In this document: piece after piece, positions 4,341 to 13,200 of the stretch
Numbering within the stretch: position 1 is the first letter of the stretch
How the letters are laid out: each line of letters opens with the position of its first letter
Origin: a virus
Reading direction: 5' to 3' (one strand)
Virus record (IMG/VR): IMGVR_UViG_3300044742_000079
Location: 1-26,024 of that record
Length of the DNA stretch: 26,024 nt
The notes under the pieces: model-generated
What the model saw: the letters and a program-made list of their open reading frames with translations, nothing else
The model's database searches: none
What the model was told of the DNA's origin: nothing
Program-made: the position numbers and the translations under genes

Positions 4341-4377
4341 GTGGCAGCTTGACGTAACCTATCTTCTAGGCTGCCAC
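4341..4377 (+). promoter_or_regulatory. 8-bp perfect hairpin or operator
   Basis: GTGGCAGC 4341-4348 pairs with GCTGCCAC 4370-4377 across a 21-base loop; both arms are next to AGCGTG-type sequence (CCAGC before, TGAGCGTGGG after). The long loop favours a protein site on DNA over an RNA terminator. Confidence 0.4.
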
Positions 4378-4392
4378 TGAGCGTGGGATGGC
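4366..4392 (+). repeat. Control-region direct repeat, second copy
   Basis: Matches 1365-1391 at 22 of 27 positions in the same orientation. It overlaps the right arm of the hairpin at 4341-4377. Confidence 0.6.
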
Positions 4393-4466
4393 AGGGGAGT
4401 GGTGCTCGGGATAGTGAAAGGTTTGACTAGGGCAAGTGCCTAGGCCGCCCCCCTCTGTTATGTATG

Positions 4467-4494
4467 TTCACCTTCACCTATGGTGGGTTACTAT
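4467..4494 (+). promoter_or_regulatory. Candidate rightward promoter for the late genes
   Basis: TTCACC 4467-4472 and TACTAT 4489-4494 match the -35 and -10 consensus at 4 of 6 positions each with a 16-base spacer. The transcript would start near 4502, about 55 bases before the terminase ATG. The match is modest and could be chance. Confidence 0.3.
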
Positions 4495-4556
4495 ATGGGC
4501 AGTATAGTAGTACGCAGTGTACTCTTATCCTATCGTTTTTAGCCCTTAGGATTTCA

Positions 4557-6428
4557 ATGCCTACGGTTACACCTATTCAGAAGAGACGGTTCATCAAGCT
4601 TCGGCAAGAGGGATACTCTATTCGGGCTACCTGTATGAAGTTAGGTGTGTCTTACTCGTGGGGTAAGGCTTTCGATAAGGGGATGAAGAATAACAGTGGA
4701 CAGGAGTACGCTAAGGAGAGGGAGCAAGAGGGTTTTGCTCAGCCGCTAGAGTTTGATGAGCTAACCCCTGAAGTTGTTGAGGCCCTAGAGGATATCCAGG
4801 TCTTCGCTCTCAGGTACTTTGGTATAACCCTGGCCCCGTATCAGGTCAAAGCGGCGAACCTTGTTGTCGAGCTACTGGAAACCCATGACGAAGAGTATGT
4901 GTGTATTAACTGGCCGCCCGGTACAGGAAAGTCAACGTTTACAACCCGAATTTTGACTTCATGGTTAACTTGTAAAAATCGGGCCATTAGAGGTTTGATT
5001 GGTTCGGTGAGTGAACGTTTGGCTAGCAAGTACACGGCGGCGCTTAGGGATGACTTCGAGCGGCCGTACCCGATAGCTGCCTCACTTGCCGATAAGCGGT
5101 CAGGGTTGGTTGAAGATGCCATTTCCTCTATGCCGCTTGACTTTGGAGTGTTCAAAGGCACGGGTATATGGCGGGCCAACGAGTTTAGGATTGTGCTCCC
5201 GGCCGGTATTACAAGTGGTAACAAAGAGCCGACGTGGAGTGCATTCGGAACCGATACAAGCTTCATTGGTACACGGTCGGATATCTGTGTTTGGGACGAC
5301 CCGTGGGACCCGAGAATGAAGGACCCGGATCAGATTGAGGAATACTACCGGCAGTGGGATCAGGTTTGCGAAACGCGCCTTGAACCCGGTGGTTTGTTTC
5401 TACTTCAAATGCAGCGGTTGGCGGCACAGGATGTTTCACGGTATTGCTTGGATAAGAATACGCTGATTATAGATGACGATGGGAATGAGAAATGGAAGAG
5501 TAAGTATCATCATATTAAGTTTCCGGCACACTTTAAAGAGAAGTGCCAGGGGGACCACGGGAGGGACGCAAAAGCCTGGCCCGACGGGTGCCTGCTGTTC
5601 CCTCAGCGCCTCGGGTGGGAGAAGCTAGAAGGGATCAGGCAGGACTCAGAAGAGAACTTCATGGTCACATATCAGCAAGAGGACGTGGACCCTGAGGACG
5701 TGCTGTGTCGGCAACTGTGGATTGATGGCGGGATAGATGATGACGGTTCAATTGTGCCTGGTTGCTGGGATGAGGAACGGGTGCTTGGGGAGATTCCCAC
5801 TGGCCTAACCCGGCCGATCTATTCTTACATGACGGTTGATCCGAGTGGTAGCAAGTTTTGGGCGCTACAATGGTGGGTGTATCACCCGGCCACACAGCAG
5901 CGTTTCCTTGTTGATGTGATCAGGAAAAAGTTACGTGCCCCCAACTTCCTCGGCTACACCCCTAGCACGAAAGAGTACACGGGGATTGCTAACGATTGGG
6001 TGCTTAGAGGCGAGAAAACTAAGTTCCCGATTCGTTGGTTGATTGTCGAACAAAACGCCGCCCAGCGCTACCTGTTGCAATATCAGCATGTGTTGGAATG
6101 GGCACGAGCACATCATGTTCGCATCATCCCCCATGATACATACGGGAATAAGACAGACCCGGATTATGGGGTTATGGCGCTGTTACGTCCGTTGTATAAG
6201 CATGGGCTGGTCCGCTTGCCGGGGGGTGACCGTCAGAGTAAGATACAGTCCCAACACCTAATTAACGAAGTCACACAGTTTCCGGGTGGGGTTTACGAAG
6301 ATCAGACAATGGCCCAATGGTTCGGGGAAAACCGGTTGCCGAGTCTTGTAAAGCGTCAGGAAGCGGATAAGACTCCTAGGCAATGGCGTCCCGACTTCGC
6401 CCATGATCCGTTAGGGGTTTCGGTATGA
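4557..6428 (+). CDS. Terminase large subunit with N-terminal helix-turn-helix
   Basis: This is the ATP-driven DNA packaging motor and nuclease. I start it at ATG 4557 (623 aa), where AGGA lies 6 bases upstream; the frame is open to 4464 but that part encodes an unlikely hydrophobic lead and overlaps the promoter region. From this start, PPGTGKST at residues 120-127 is the Walker A motif and ICVWDD at 243-248 the Walker B with its catalytic acid. The RNase H-like nuclease follows, with candidate metal-binding acids D428 (TVDPSGS), E499 (LIVEQ) and a C-terminal Asp near 613-617. Residues 5-40 (IQKRRFIKLRQEGYS, then CMKLGVSYSWGKAF) read as a helix-turn-helix, a fold usually found in small terminase subunits. 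No separate small subunit gene is visible nearby. Confidence 0.93.
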   Translation: MPTVTPIQKRRFIKLRQEGYSIRATCMKLGVSYSWGKAFDKGMKNNSGQEYAKEREQEGFAQPLEFDELTPEVVEALEDIQVFALRYFGITLAPYQVKAANLVVELLETHDEEYVCINWPPGTGKSTFTTRILTSWLTCKNRAIRGLIGSVSERLASKYTAALRDDFERPYPIAASLADKRSGLVEDAISSMPLDFGVFKGTGIWRANEFRIVLPAGITSGNKEPTWSAFGTDTSFIGTRSDICVWDDPWDPRMKDPDQIEEYYRQWDQVCETRLEPGGLFLLQMQRLAAQDVSRYCLDKNTLIIDDDGNEKWKSKYHHIKFPAHFKEKCQGDHGRDAKAWPDGCLLFPQRLGWEKLEGIRQDSEENFMVTYQQEDVDPEDVLCRQLWIDGGIDDDGSIVPGCWDEERVLGEIPTGLTRPIYSYMTVDPSGSKFWALQWWVYHPATQQRFLVDVIRKKLRAPNFLGYTPSTKEYTGIANDWVLRGEKTKFPIRWLIVEQNAAQRYLLQYQHVLEWARAHHVRIIPHDTYGNKTDPDYGVMALLRPLYKHGLVRLPGGDRQSKIQSQHLINEVTQFPGGVYEDQTMAQWFGENRLPSLVKRQEADKTPRQWRPDFAHDPLGVSV

Positions 6429-6649
6429 GAAATTTGGGTCTAGATGATGTGGTTAGGATTAGGGCGCTGAGCAAGAATTGGCCCAGCAGGGAGATAGGTC
6501 CGCCGCCCCCAATCCTGCCTGCCCCTATAGTACGTGTCATCGGCAAGGTTGTTTGCCAGAACTGTGGTGGCCGTGCCCGTCGTGTCGAGATTGTTACCCA
6601 TGTACCCAACTCGACCCCTGTTGTGCTAGTCGAATGTGAGGCTTGCTAA
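6425..6649 (+). CDS. 74-aa zinc-knuckle protein between terminase and portal
   Basis: The ATG overlaps the terminase stop (ATGA) and the stop abuts the portal start (TAAATG), so translation is coupled on both sides. The protein has a basic N-terminus, a Pro-rich hinge (GPPPPILPAP) and a C-terminal half with CQNC near residue 44 and CEAC at residues 71-74, which together can bind one zinc. The beta strands between (RVEIVTHVPNSTPVVLVE) fit a small zinc ribbon. Short Zn proteins next to terminases are common in phages, but I know of no settled role. Confidence 0.75.
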   Translation: MRNLGLDDVVRIRALSKNWPSREIGPPPPILPAPIVRVIGKVVCQNCGGRARRVEIVTHVPNSTPVVLVECEAC

Positions 6650-8530
6650 ATGGATTACTGGCCGAATGGGCTAGACCCCGATACCGTCTGTACGGTTAGT
6701 CCACAAGGCATCCATCTGTTGTGGAAAGAGCGGTCACAGGTTTTCGGTAAGCAGACAGACCGGATGAACCGTGTTGCCGCCGCCTACACGAACGATATCA
6801 AGCTAGCCGTTACCAACCTATATCAAGGTGCCGAGGAACCCGCTGTTGTTAACTTGATCTATCAGGGTATTAACGGCATGGGGATGAGGACCGCTTCACC
6901 GGACCCGGTTATTCGCACATATCCGACAAACCCCGGCAGTGAAGAGGAACAGGAAAAGGCGGCTGATAGAAGGCGGGCATTTTATGGAATGTGGGAAGCC
7001 AATGACCATTATTCTCTCCGACTCCAACGAGCCTTATGGTACTACGGATTTGCCAACGCTCCTGTTACTCTCTATCCATCAAAGACAATGGGAGGACCAA
7101 AATGGACTGTCCGTGACCCACGCTTTTTCTTCCCTTCCGATCCTACAATGGTCCCAGCTAATTACATTGTTGAGTCTGCCGAAACCTACGGGAACCTCAA
7201 GCGGAAATATGGGGTTGACGTTTTCAAGGGGTTAAACAAGCAACTCCCTTCAGGCGGGGAATGGAAAGACTCTACCCTTGTTTCGGTATTGGAGTATTGC
7301 GACTCTAAGTGTGTGATGATCTTTGCATTGTCGCAGAAGGCCGAAACCCCTGGCGTTGTTGCCGCTAATGCCCCGTCGATGGGTAACAACAAGCCGGATC
7401 AGATTTGCATGTTGGACTTCTACCCCAACATGGCCGGTATCCCAATGGCTGTTAACCCGAGCATGATTACCCTCGACCCGAATATGCCACGCAGTCAGTT
7501 TGACGGTATGCTTGGCTCGTTCCAGATGCGCTCACGGTTGATGGCGCTAAGTTACATTGCCACGTTTAAGGGTGTGCTACAGGGTTATTGGCTTGAAGGT
7601 AGGGAAGATGAAGAGCCAGTGGTACATACAACCCCCGACCCGACAACTGGAGAGATTGGAAAAACTAGTGGTGGAAAGCTCATTCCCGAAGTCACCAATC
7701 CCCAATACTCTCAAGGCCAACTCTTGTCAATCCTTGAAGGACAAGAGCGACAGTCAGGAAGCGTCCCCGCTGAAATGGGCGGTGTTTCTCCCACTAATAT
7801 CAGAACCGGCAAGCGGGGGGGTCAAGTATTCGGAAACGCTGTTGATTTCTACATTGAAGCGGCTCAGCTAGCCTTTGCCCGTTCAGGTAAGCATGAAAAC
7901 AAGATCGCTGTAGCCATCGACAAGGGTTGGTTCGGCTCAACCAAGAAGACGTTTTGGGTTGAGTGGAAAGGTGCAGCCGGGCATATCGAATACACGCCCA
8001 ACAAGCTTTGGACAACCGATCAGAACGAAGTGGTCTACCCCTTTGCCGGTGTAGACCTTTCTAATCAAACGCTGGAAATGGCTCAGATGATCGGGCTTGA
8101 GGCATACAGTCGTCGTAGCTTTATGGAAAACCACCCTCTCGTCCGTGACGTGGAGCTAGAGGAAATGCGTATCCAGTCTGAGGCTATTGACCGTGCCGGG
8201 TTTGCCAGTATCCAAACCCTCGCCGCCGACCCTACCGGCCCTTACAAGCCCACGGAGATTGCCCGCATGAAAGAGTTGATCAATGAGGGTTTACCGTGGG
8301 AAAAGGCCGTGATGAAGGTTGATGAGGAAATCGCCGAGAAGCAGTCGGAAGAGACACAAGGCATGGTTGACCCAATGTCGCCAGAAGCCATGCCGGGACT
8401 TGATGGCGCTGCTACCGGTGGACCGATTGCTCCCCCGGCCGAAACCATTCCTGGTGCTATGCAATTGGGTCAGACGTTGTTGGCTACCCGAGCGCCACGG
8501 ATGACCGTTGGGAATGAGGCACCGGCATGA
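6650..8530 (+). CDS. Portal protein
   Basis: The 626-aa product directly follows the terminase pair and has the usual size and outline of a portal, the dodecameric ring through which DNA enters and leaves the capsid. The N-terminal quarter is helical (MNRVAAAYTNDIKLAVTNLYQG), followed by a mixed middle, and the C-terminal part has the acidic helical segments expected of wing and crown (VELEEMRIQSEAIDRAGF, then KAVMKVDEEIAEKQSEE), ending in a flexible Pro/Gly-rich tail. There is no short catalytic motif for portals, so the call rests on position, size and outline. The start follows the previous stop immediately; the stop overlaps the next ATG. Confidence 0.8.
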   Translation: MDYWPNGLDPDTVCTVSPQGIHLLWKERSQVFGKQTDRMNRVAAAYTNDIKLAVTNLYQGAEEPAVVNLIYQGINGMGMRTASPDPVIRTYPTNPGSEEEQEKAADRRRAFYGMWEANDHYSLRLQRALWYYGFANAPVTLYPSKTMGGPKWTVRDPRFFFPSDPTMVPANYIVESAETYGNLKRKYGVDVFKGLNKQLPSGGEWKDSTLVSVLEYCDSKCVMIFALSQKAETPGVVAANAPSMGNNKPDQICMLDFYPNMAGIPMAVNPSMITLDPNMPRSQFDGMLGSFQMRSRLMALSYIATFKGVLQGYWLEGREDEEPVVHTTPDPTTGEIGKTSGGKLIPEVTNPQYSQGQLLSILEGQERQSGSVPAEMGGVSPTNIRTGKRGGQVFGNAVDFYIEAAQLAFARSGKHENKIAVAIDKGWFGSTKKTFWVEWKGAAGHIEYTPNKLWTTDQNEVVYPFAGVDLSNQTLEMAQMIGLEAYSRRSFMENHPLVRDVELEEMRIQSEAIDRAGFASIQTLAADPTGPYKPTEIARMKELINEGLPWEKAVMKVDEEIAEKQSEETQGMVDPMSPEAMPGLDGAATGGPIAPPAETIPGAMQLGQTLLATRAPRMTVGNEAPA

Positions 8531-8673
8531 ACAAAAAGGATGAGGACGAACTAGCTTGGTGGCGGAAAGAGTTTAGCTGCCGCATCGAACCCAATTCAGT
8601 TAAATGGGTTAAGCCGGGGCAATCACTTCTCGGTGTTAGGCTTGAGATAAAAGAAGTGTCTAATGCGGGATAG
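8527..8673 (+). CDS. 48-aa hypothetical protein
   Basis: This short frame starts at an ATG that overlaps the portal stop (ATGA) and ends 11 bases inside the methyltransferase gene. The protein is charged at the N-terminus (MNKKDEDELAWWRKEF) and has a short beta-prone tail (SLLGVRLEIKEV). The gap between portal and methyltransferase would otherwise be 132 empty bases in a densely packed region, and the coupling on both sides supports translation. No family recognised. Confidence 0.6.
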   Translation: MNKKDEDELAWWRKEFSCRIEPNSVKWVKPGQSLLGVRLEIKEVSNAG

Positions 8674-9136
8674 CCTCAACATAGCTTGTGGCGATGACTA
8701 CCGGAGAGGGTGGGTTAATGCAGATATCCGCACAGGGGATGTTAACTGCTCAGTCGATTCCTTGCCCTTTCCCGACAATTCGTTTAGACTTGTTTATGCC
8801 CTTGACATTCTGGAACATTTCTGGCGGGATTACACTTACGCTGTTCTTAGAGAATGGAGACGAGTTTTACGAGTGGGCGGAACTCTTGCTATCCGAGTGC
8901 CAAACCTTAGAACTTTGGCCCGTGTCCTCATTGACCCCACTTCTCCAAAAGACCGCCTCCACGCCGTTATAACCAATATCTATGGAGGCCATCGTTGGGG
9001 CGATGATGGAAGCTTAGATACCCATCATTGGGGCTGGACCCCCGAAACCTTTACAGACCTTCTTACATCTAACGGCTTTACCATCGACAAGATGAACGAT
9101 AATGCCAACATGACCGCACTGGCAATTAAGGAGTAG
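8663..9136 (+). CDS. Class I SAM-dependent methyltransferase
   Basis: The 157-aa product has the motif order of a short Rossmann-fold methyltransferase: LNIACGDDYRRGWVNAD at residues 5-21 (motif I glycine-type loop and the acidic end of strand 2), LPFPDNSFRLVYALDILEHF around residues 34-53 (motif for the strand 4 acid), and LRVGGTLAIRVPN around 68-80 (post-motif III). It resembles the Methyltransf_11 type, which often methylates small molecules, sugars or lipids. The C-terminal part is short (HHWGWTPETFTDLLTSNGF). There are no DNA methyltransferase motifs (no DPPY or PC), so DNA is an unlikely substrate. Its place among virion genes and the glycosyltransferase further on make glycan or virion modification plausible. 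Confidence 0.85.
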   Translation: MRDSLNIACGDDYRRGWVNADIRTGDVNCSVDSLPFPDNSFRLVYALDILEHFWRDYTYAVLREWRRVLRVGGTLAIRVPNLRTLARVLIDPTSPKDRLHAVITNIYGGHRWGDDGSLDTHHWGWTPETFTDLLTSNGFTIDKMNDNANMTALAIKE

Positions 9137-9143
9137 TGTAACC

Positions 9144-9221
9144 GTGTCTTTAACCCAAGTTCTCGTAGTCCTCGTTATCGTGTTTATCGTCTTACTTCTT
9201 CTCGGGACTATTCGGATTTAG
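9144..9221 (+). CDS. 25-aa membrane peptide
   Basis: A GTG at 9144 lies 10 bases after AAGGAG, a good ribosome-binding site, and opens 25 codons ending at TAG 9219-9221. Nearly the whole peptide is hydrophobic (VLVVLVIVFIVLLLLG at residues 6-21) with a basic end (RI). It sits between the methyltransferase stop and the end of the leftward gene at 9223. The ribosome site and clean hydrophobic composition support it, but a peptide this short cannot be certain. Confidence 0.45.
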   Translation: MSLTQVLVVLVIVFIVLLLLGTIRI

Positions 9222-9222
9222 G

Positions 9223-9570
9223 TTAACCTTTCCCCACCCCTGTAATCTCGTCAACCCCTATCCGCCAAGCACCATGCTTCTGACCATGTTCCCCCGCTTT
9301 TAACAACGCTTTCCGCCGCTGGTGCCTTATAGAATATTTGTTGGGAATGATGTTGTGACTTCCGCATTGCTCACACTTCCAACCCCAGGATATTGTGTCG
9401 AAGGTAAGATTTACTACTGCTACTTGTACGTTTATGGCACTTACTGTGGGTTTGTTATGTATGTGTGAGGTTGTGGCTGGTAATGGAGGTTGGTTATGGG
9501 TTCCCGTACTAGCGGTTGATACCAAGGGTTGACTTTTACTCAGCTTTTTCTTAGTCAAAGGAACGGACAT
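9223..9570 (-). CDS. 115-aa leftward zinc-finger-like protein inside the late region
   Basis: This is the only leftward gene in the right arm. Upstream of its ATG (9570-9568) the sequence reads GGGGCATCGTAATG, close to the leader of the left gene block (GGGGAAACGTAATG, 12 of 14 bases). Without it the interval 9222-9574 would be an empty gap. The N-terminal half is low-complexity and Thr/Pro-rich, the middle beta-prone, and the C-terminal half has GWKCEQCGSHN near residues 62-72 followed by the basic segment IRHQRRKALLKAGEHGQKH, an arrangement that could bind zinc and nucleic acid. Similar CxxC plus RR.A..A..H patterns occur in small actinobacterial and phage proteins. Function unknown. Confidence 0.6.
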   Translation of the reverse strand: MSVPLTKKKLSKSQPLVSTASTGTHNQPPLPATTSHIHNKPTVSAINVQVAVVNLTFDTISWGWKCEQCGSHNIIPNKYSIRHQRRKALLKAGEHGQKHGAWRIGVDEITGVGKG

Positions 9571-9574
9571 TACG

Positions 9575-10252
9575 ATGCCCCGTACATCTGAAAATCGTGG
9601 AGGCTCAAGACAGGGAACTGCCGGGAAGGCTTATCCTCAGCGTACTGATTTGAATGAAAAAAAGAAAGTACAACCGGCTCGCTCCCCCAAGGGTTTGCCT
9701 CAAGGTGAAGCAACACGACGGATATCTGCACAACAAGCTCTCCCTCTCCCCGCCGCCACTGATCCTTCTACCTTACCTAGCCTATCTGCCCCTTCTCAGC
9801 GCCCCGGAGAGCCGGTTACCGCTGGCCTTCCTATCGGCGCTGGTCCCGGCCCCGAGGCTACTGTATTAGGGGGGGCGAGTCCAGAGGACTCAGTGATCCA
9901 GCTTTTGCAACAACTGTACGCTGAATTTCCTACACCCGAGCTACAGAAGTACATTGAAACGGCTCAGGCTGCTAATCATCCCACTACCGTTACTGGTGCT
10001 CAGGGGTTTAGCCCGTATATTCCACGGGCGCAGAGAGCACGATTCATTCCCCCGCCTCCAGGAGATAAGGGAGGGGGACCTATGACTGGTATGGCTAGTG
10101 GTAGGGACACTGGACATTTTGGTGAACAGCGTCCCCCTACTAATGCGGATAATTGGGAAGGTTATGGTTCAACCGGTCGTAAGGGTGGACCTAATTCCCC
10201 ACGTCGTTCTTACGGTTCGGCTCCTGGCAACCTTACACAGTCGGCGGATTAA
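9575..10252 (+). CDS. 225-aa disordered protein following the portal module
   Basis: The protein is rich in Gly, Pro, Ser and Thr and looks mostly disordered. Its basic start (MPRTSENRGGSRQGTAGKAY) is a pattern I associate with proteins in the same position in phages of Actinobacteria; this is recollection, not a search. One short helical segment stands out (EDSVIQLLQQLYAEFPTPELQKYIETAQ, about residues 104-131), which may be the only folded part. The C-terminus is Gly/Pro-rich and basic. The ribosome site is weak (AAAGGA 12 bases upstream). The stop abuts the start of the 1742-aa gene. It may be a virion or assembly protein. Confidence 0.7.
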   Translation: MPRTSENRGGSRQGTAGKAYPQRTDLNEKKKVQPARSPKGLPQGEATRRISAQQALPLPAATDPSTLPSLSAPSQRPGEPVTAGLPIGAGPGPEATVLGGASPEDSVIQLLQQLYAEFPTPELQKYIETAQAANHPTTVTGAQGFSPYIPRAQRARFIPPPPGDKGGGPMTGMASGRDTGHFGEQRPPTNADNWEGYGSTGRKGGPNSPRRSYGSAPGNLTQSAD

Positions 10253-13200
10253 ATGTCTATTGATGGTATCACCACTGGTGCTCTGGCCCGTATGGTTGCG
10301 GCCAACAATACCCGTTATGAAGCCCAATCCAACCTTTCAGCTTCATGGATGCAGCGTTTCGCAACTACAGCCCATGCGACACGAGCGGCCCAAAACGCTT
10401 CTTCTCTAGTTTCGGCTTATCCGTGGATGAAGCCATCCCTTGTAACCGCTCTTGCTTCTTTCGGTATTTCGGCCAATGACTCCACTGAGCTTGCCGCATT
10501 AGCCGCCGCCGAACGTTCCCGCACCCCTACCGGCTGGACACGACCGGGTTCTAGAGTTAACGCCGCAACCCTAGCTCAGCGTATCAAGTCTCCGTTCAAA
10601 CTGAATGAGCAGGGAATCCCGATAGATGCTTTGAGCCAGATTCCCGGCTACAAAACTCTTGACGGTCAAACTCCTACCCCCGGTTTTGAACAGCCTTCCC
10701 CTACCAACGTTTCCGATTCCGGCCGGTATTTCAGTGTTGGGGAACAGAACTATCAGTATGTCAACGGTCGACTTCAATACACCACGGGTCCTCGGGCTGG
10801 CCGTCCTACCGTTCCCGCAACCTCCCCCGAGTCCTTTGGTTTTGACCCTGGTTCCCCTGAAGAAATGGCTCAATACCAAGATCTTGTACAGTCAGGCGGG
10901 CTTGCAGCGTTAACAACTCAGCGTGACGCTATTGTTGAGGGTGGGTTGCTGGTAAATGGGCAAGTCCCGGTTCCTGGTGGCAACTTTCCGCTCCGTGATA
11001 TCCTGTCATTCTACCAAGCAATAGCGCCATCCCAGCGTCAGGACTATTTAGATCAGCTTCAAACCCATGCTGACGGGATTATTGACCAATATGCGGGCCG
11101 AACTGCCGATGAATCCGCTGATCGTCGGCAATTGGCACTCGATAATGCCCCATATGGTGAAGCCCGAATGTTACGTGGCATTCTTGAGCTACAAGACGCA
11201 ATTATGCGGCCCGAAATTCAGTCTAATCAAGCTGCAGGACTCACGGGTGCGGTATTAGGTGGTGTTGGGGAAGCGGCTAAAGACACTATCCGGTTTACCT
11301 CTACCATGCTGGACACTATCCCCCAAGAGATTCAAGGCTCCTACCGTAAACTCCGTAACGCTCTCCTTCCTGGTGGTCCCGGTACTCCCAACAGTGGGGG
11401 TCTACAGGCTTTCAACACTATTCCCTCTGGCGGTAACCCCTTCGCTGGTGCTTCTGAATCTGATTTCGGTATTGCGGTCGAGAACGCTGTTGCTGGTCAA
11501 GGTCTATCCGCCTTCGACTTTGGTAACGGCTTCTTCCGTGGCTCAAACACAGAGATTGCGGCCGAACGTTACCGGCGTGAAATCTATCACGGCACAACCA
11601 ACGGTCATGTTATCACTATTGGCCGTGACGTTGCCGACGTAGCACCCGTCAAGCCCAACACCTTACCCTACGACCTTATCTCGGGGGTAATTGACGCTTC
11701 TGTATACCTCGCCGACCCTGCCTCTAACGCTGGTTTTGACAACGCTATTGCCGGTCTACGCAACGCTCGGTTAACGGCCCGCACCCGTTCTATTGCCCCT
11801 CATATTGCCGATGCTGAACTCCGATCCAATCCCCTTGCCCGTCGGATGATTCAATACTTCGCCGATGAGGTTAACGTTGGGGCCGTCGGTACAGCGGAAC
11901 ATCAGCCCGGCCGTATAGCTCAAGCATGGGTTGAGTCTGGCCGGTCTATCCGTCCCGACATTTTCATGGACTTGGCAATAGGCGCTCCGGGCGATTACCG
12001 CTATGTGGAGAACACTTTACGCTCCCATCTTGGCGTGGGTATTTCGGCCGATGGAGTACGTTTGCCCGGCCGTCCGTCTATGGCGTTCTCTCGCAATCTG
12101 GGAGAGCATCGTCTAGGTCAAATGATGCCCGCCCGTTCTATCGGTGAATCCCCTACCGATATTGTTTCTAATATTGAACGGTGGTCTAGGAACTTTAACG
12201 CTTCAGATGAAGCTACCTACGGCCTAATGGAAAGGGCAATGGACGCCTTTACTGTCCGTGGCCGTCAAGTAGACGATGTTGGGGACCTTATCTCCCGTGG
12301 CGGGGTTCCTGTCCCCGATCAGAACGCTATTTTCGACATTTGGTCGGATATGCTCAATATGGGTAAAGAGCATCTAATCCAATCAGGTGTTCCCCGACCG
12401 GTAGCACAGGACCTTACCTCTGGCTTTATTCGTGAAGTCGGGGATACAGGCATGTTCTTCCTTGACGAGACTGGTCAGGGTAACGAGATTTGGTCGGTTA
12501 TGAAGAACGGGGAACAGGTTGCCATGCCCGGCCCCCAACTCATTTCCGAATACCTGTCACACAATCTCCCCCTACCCGATGCCCGCCGTATCCGTCGCCT
12601 CTCTAGCTCACGTTCGATGTTAGCCTTAACCGCTAATGAGAACCTTCCCGAAGCTGTACGTGCATCGGTTCGTGAACTTGGTGGGCTAAACCTCTGGCAT
12701 AGCTCTAAGGGTGATCTTCGTGCCCTCGGAACTCTCACCGAATTCGCCATGAATGACGTGTGGAAGCCCATGACTCTTCTCCGTGTGGCTTGGCCTATCC
12801 GGGTTATTGCCGAAGAACAATTACGCCTATCCGCCGAAGGTCTAGCTTCAGCATTCAACCATCCCATTTCTTACCTCTCATGGCTCATTGGCAATAAGGG
12901 TAACGTCGACGCTTACGGCAATGTGTTTGATGAGGGTATGGACTCTTTCGCTGACGCTATGTCACACGGTACGGCTGGGTGGGCGGGCGGTATAGAGGAA
13001 GGTGTACGTAACAACCGGTGGAAGGTGTTTGCCCGAGCCGATGATGGTCGGTCCCGTGCCTACGCTTTTGAAATCAACAAGCTCACTAACGACCCTATTG
13101 CTCGTGTCCTGTCCGACATAAAGATGGGTGTAGCTGATCGTCGCTTCAACACTATTAATGACGTGATTGAGGCTGGCGAGGAAGGTGGCCCCCTCTACGC

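Larger units (their letters stand above)
3825..4556. other. Divergent control region without genes
   Basis: These roughly 730 bases separate leftward from rightward genes. I found no convincing frame on either strand. The region holds perfect inverted repeats (3925-3945, 4036-4059, 4275-4298, 4341-4377), three AAGCGTAT motifs, a 14-bp tandem repeat, a TTGACA box facing left and a weak promoter facing right. Such a layout suits divergent promoters with operators; an origin of replication is possible but there is no clear set of initiator sites. Confidence 0.7.

Noticed and set aside
4464-4556. Longer terminase start at 4464
   Set aside because: No ribosome site, hydrophobic unlikely N-terminus, and it overlaps the candidate promoter; ATG 4557 has AGGA at a good distance.
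3825-4556. tRNA or other known RNA gene in the control region
   Set aside because: The inverted repeats do not assemble into a cloverleaf and no T-arm consensus was found.
8663-9136. DNA methyltransferase of a restriction or anti-restriction system
   Set aside because: No DPPY or PCQ motif, and the motif set matches small-molecule or glycan methyltransferases.
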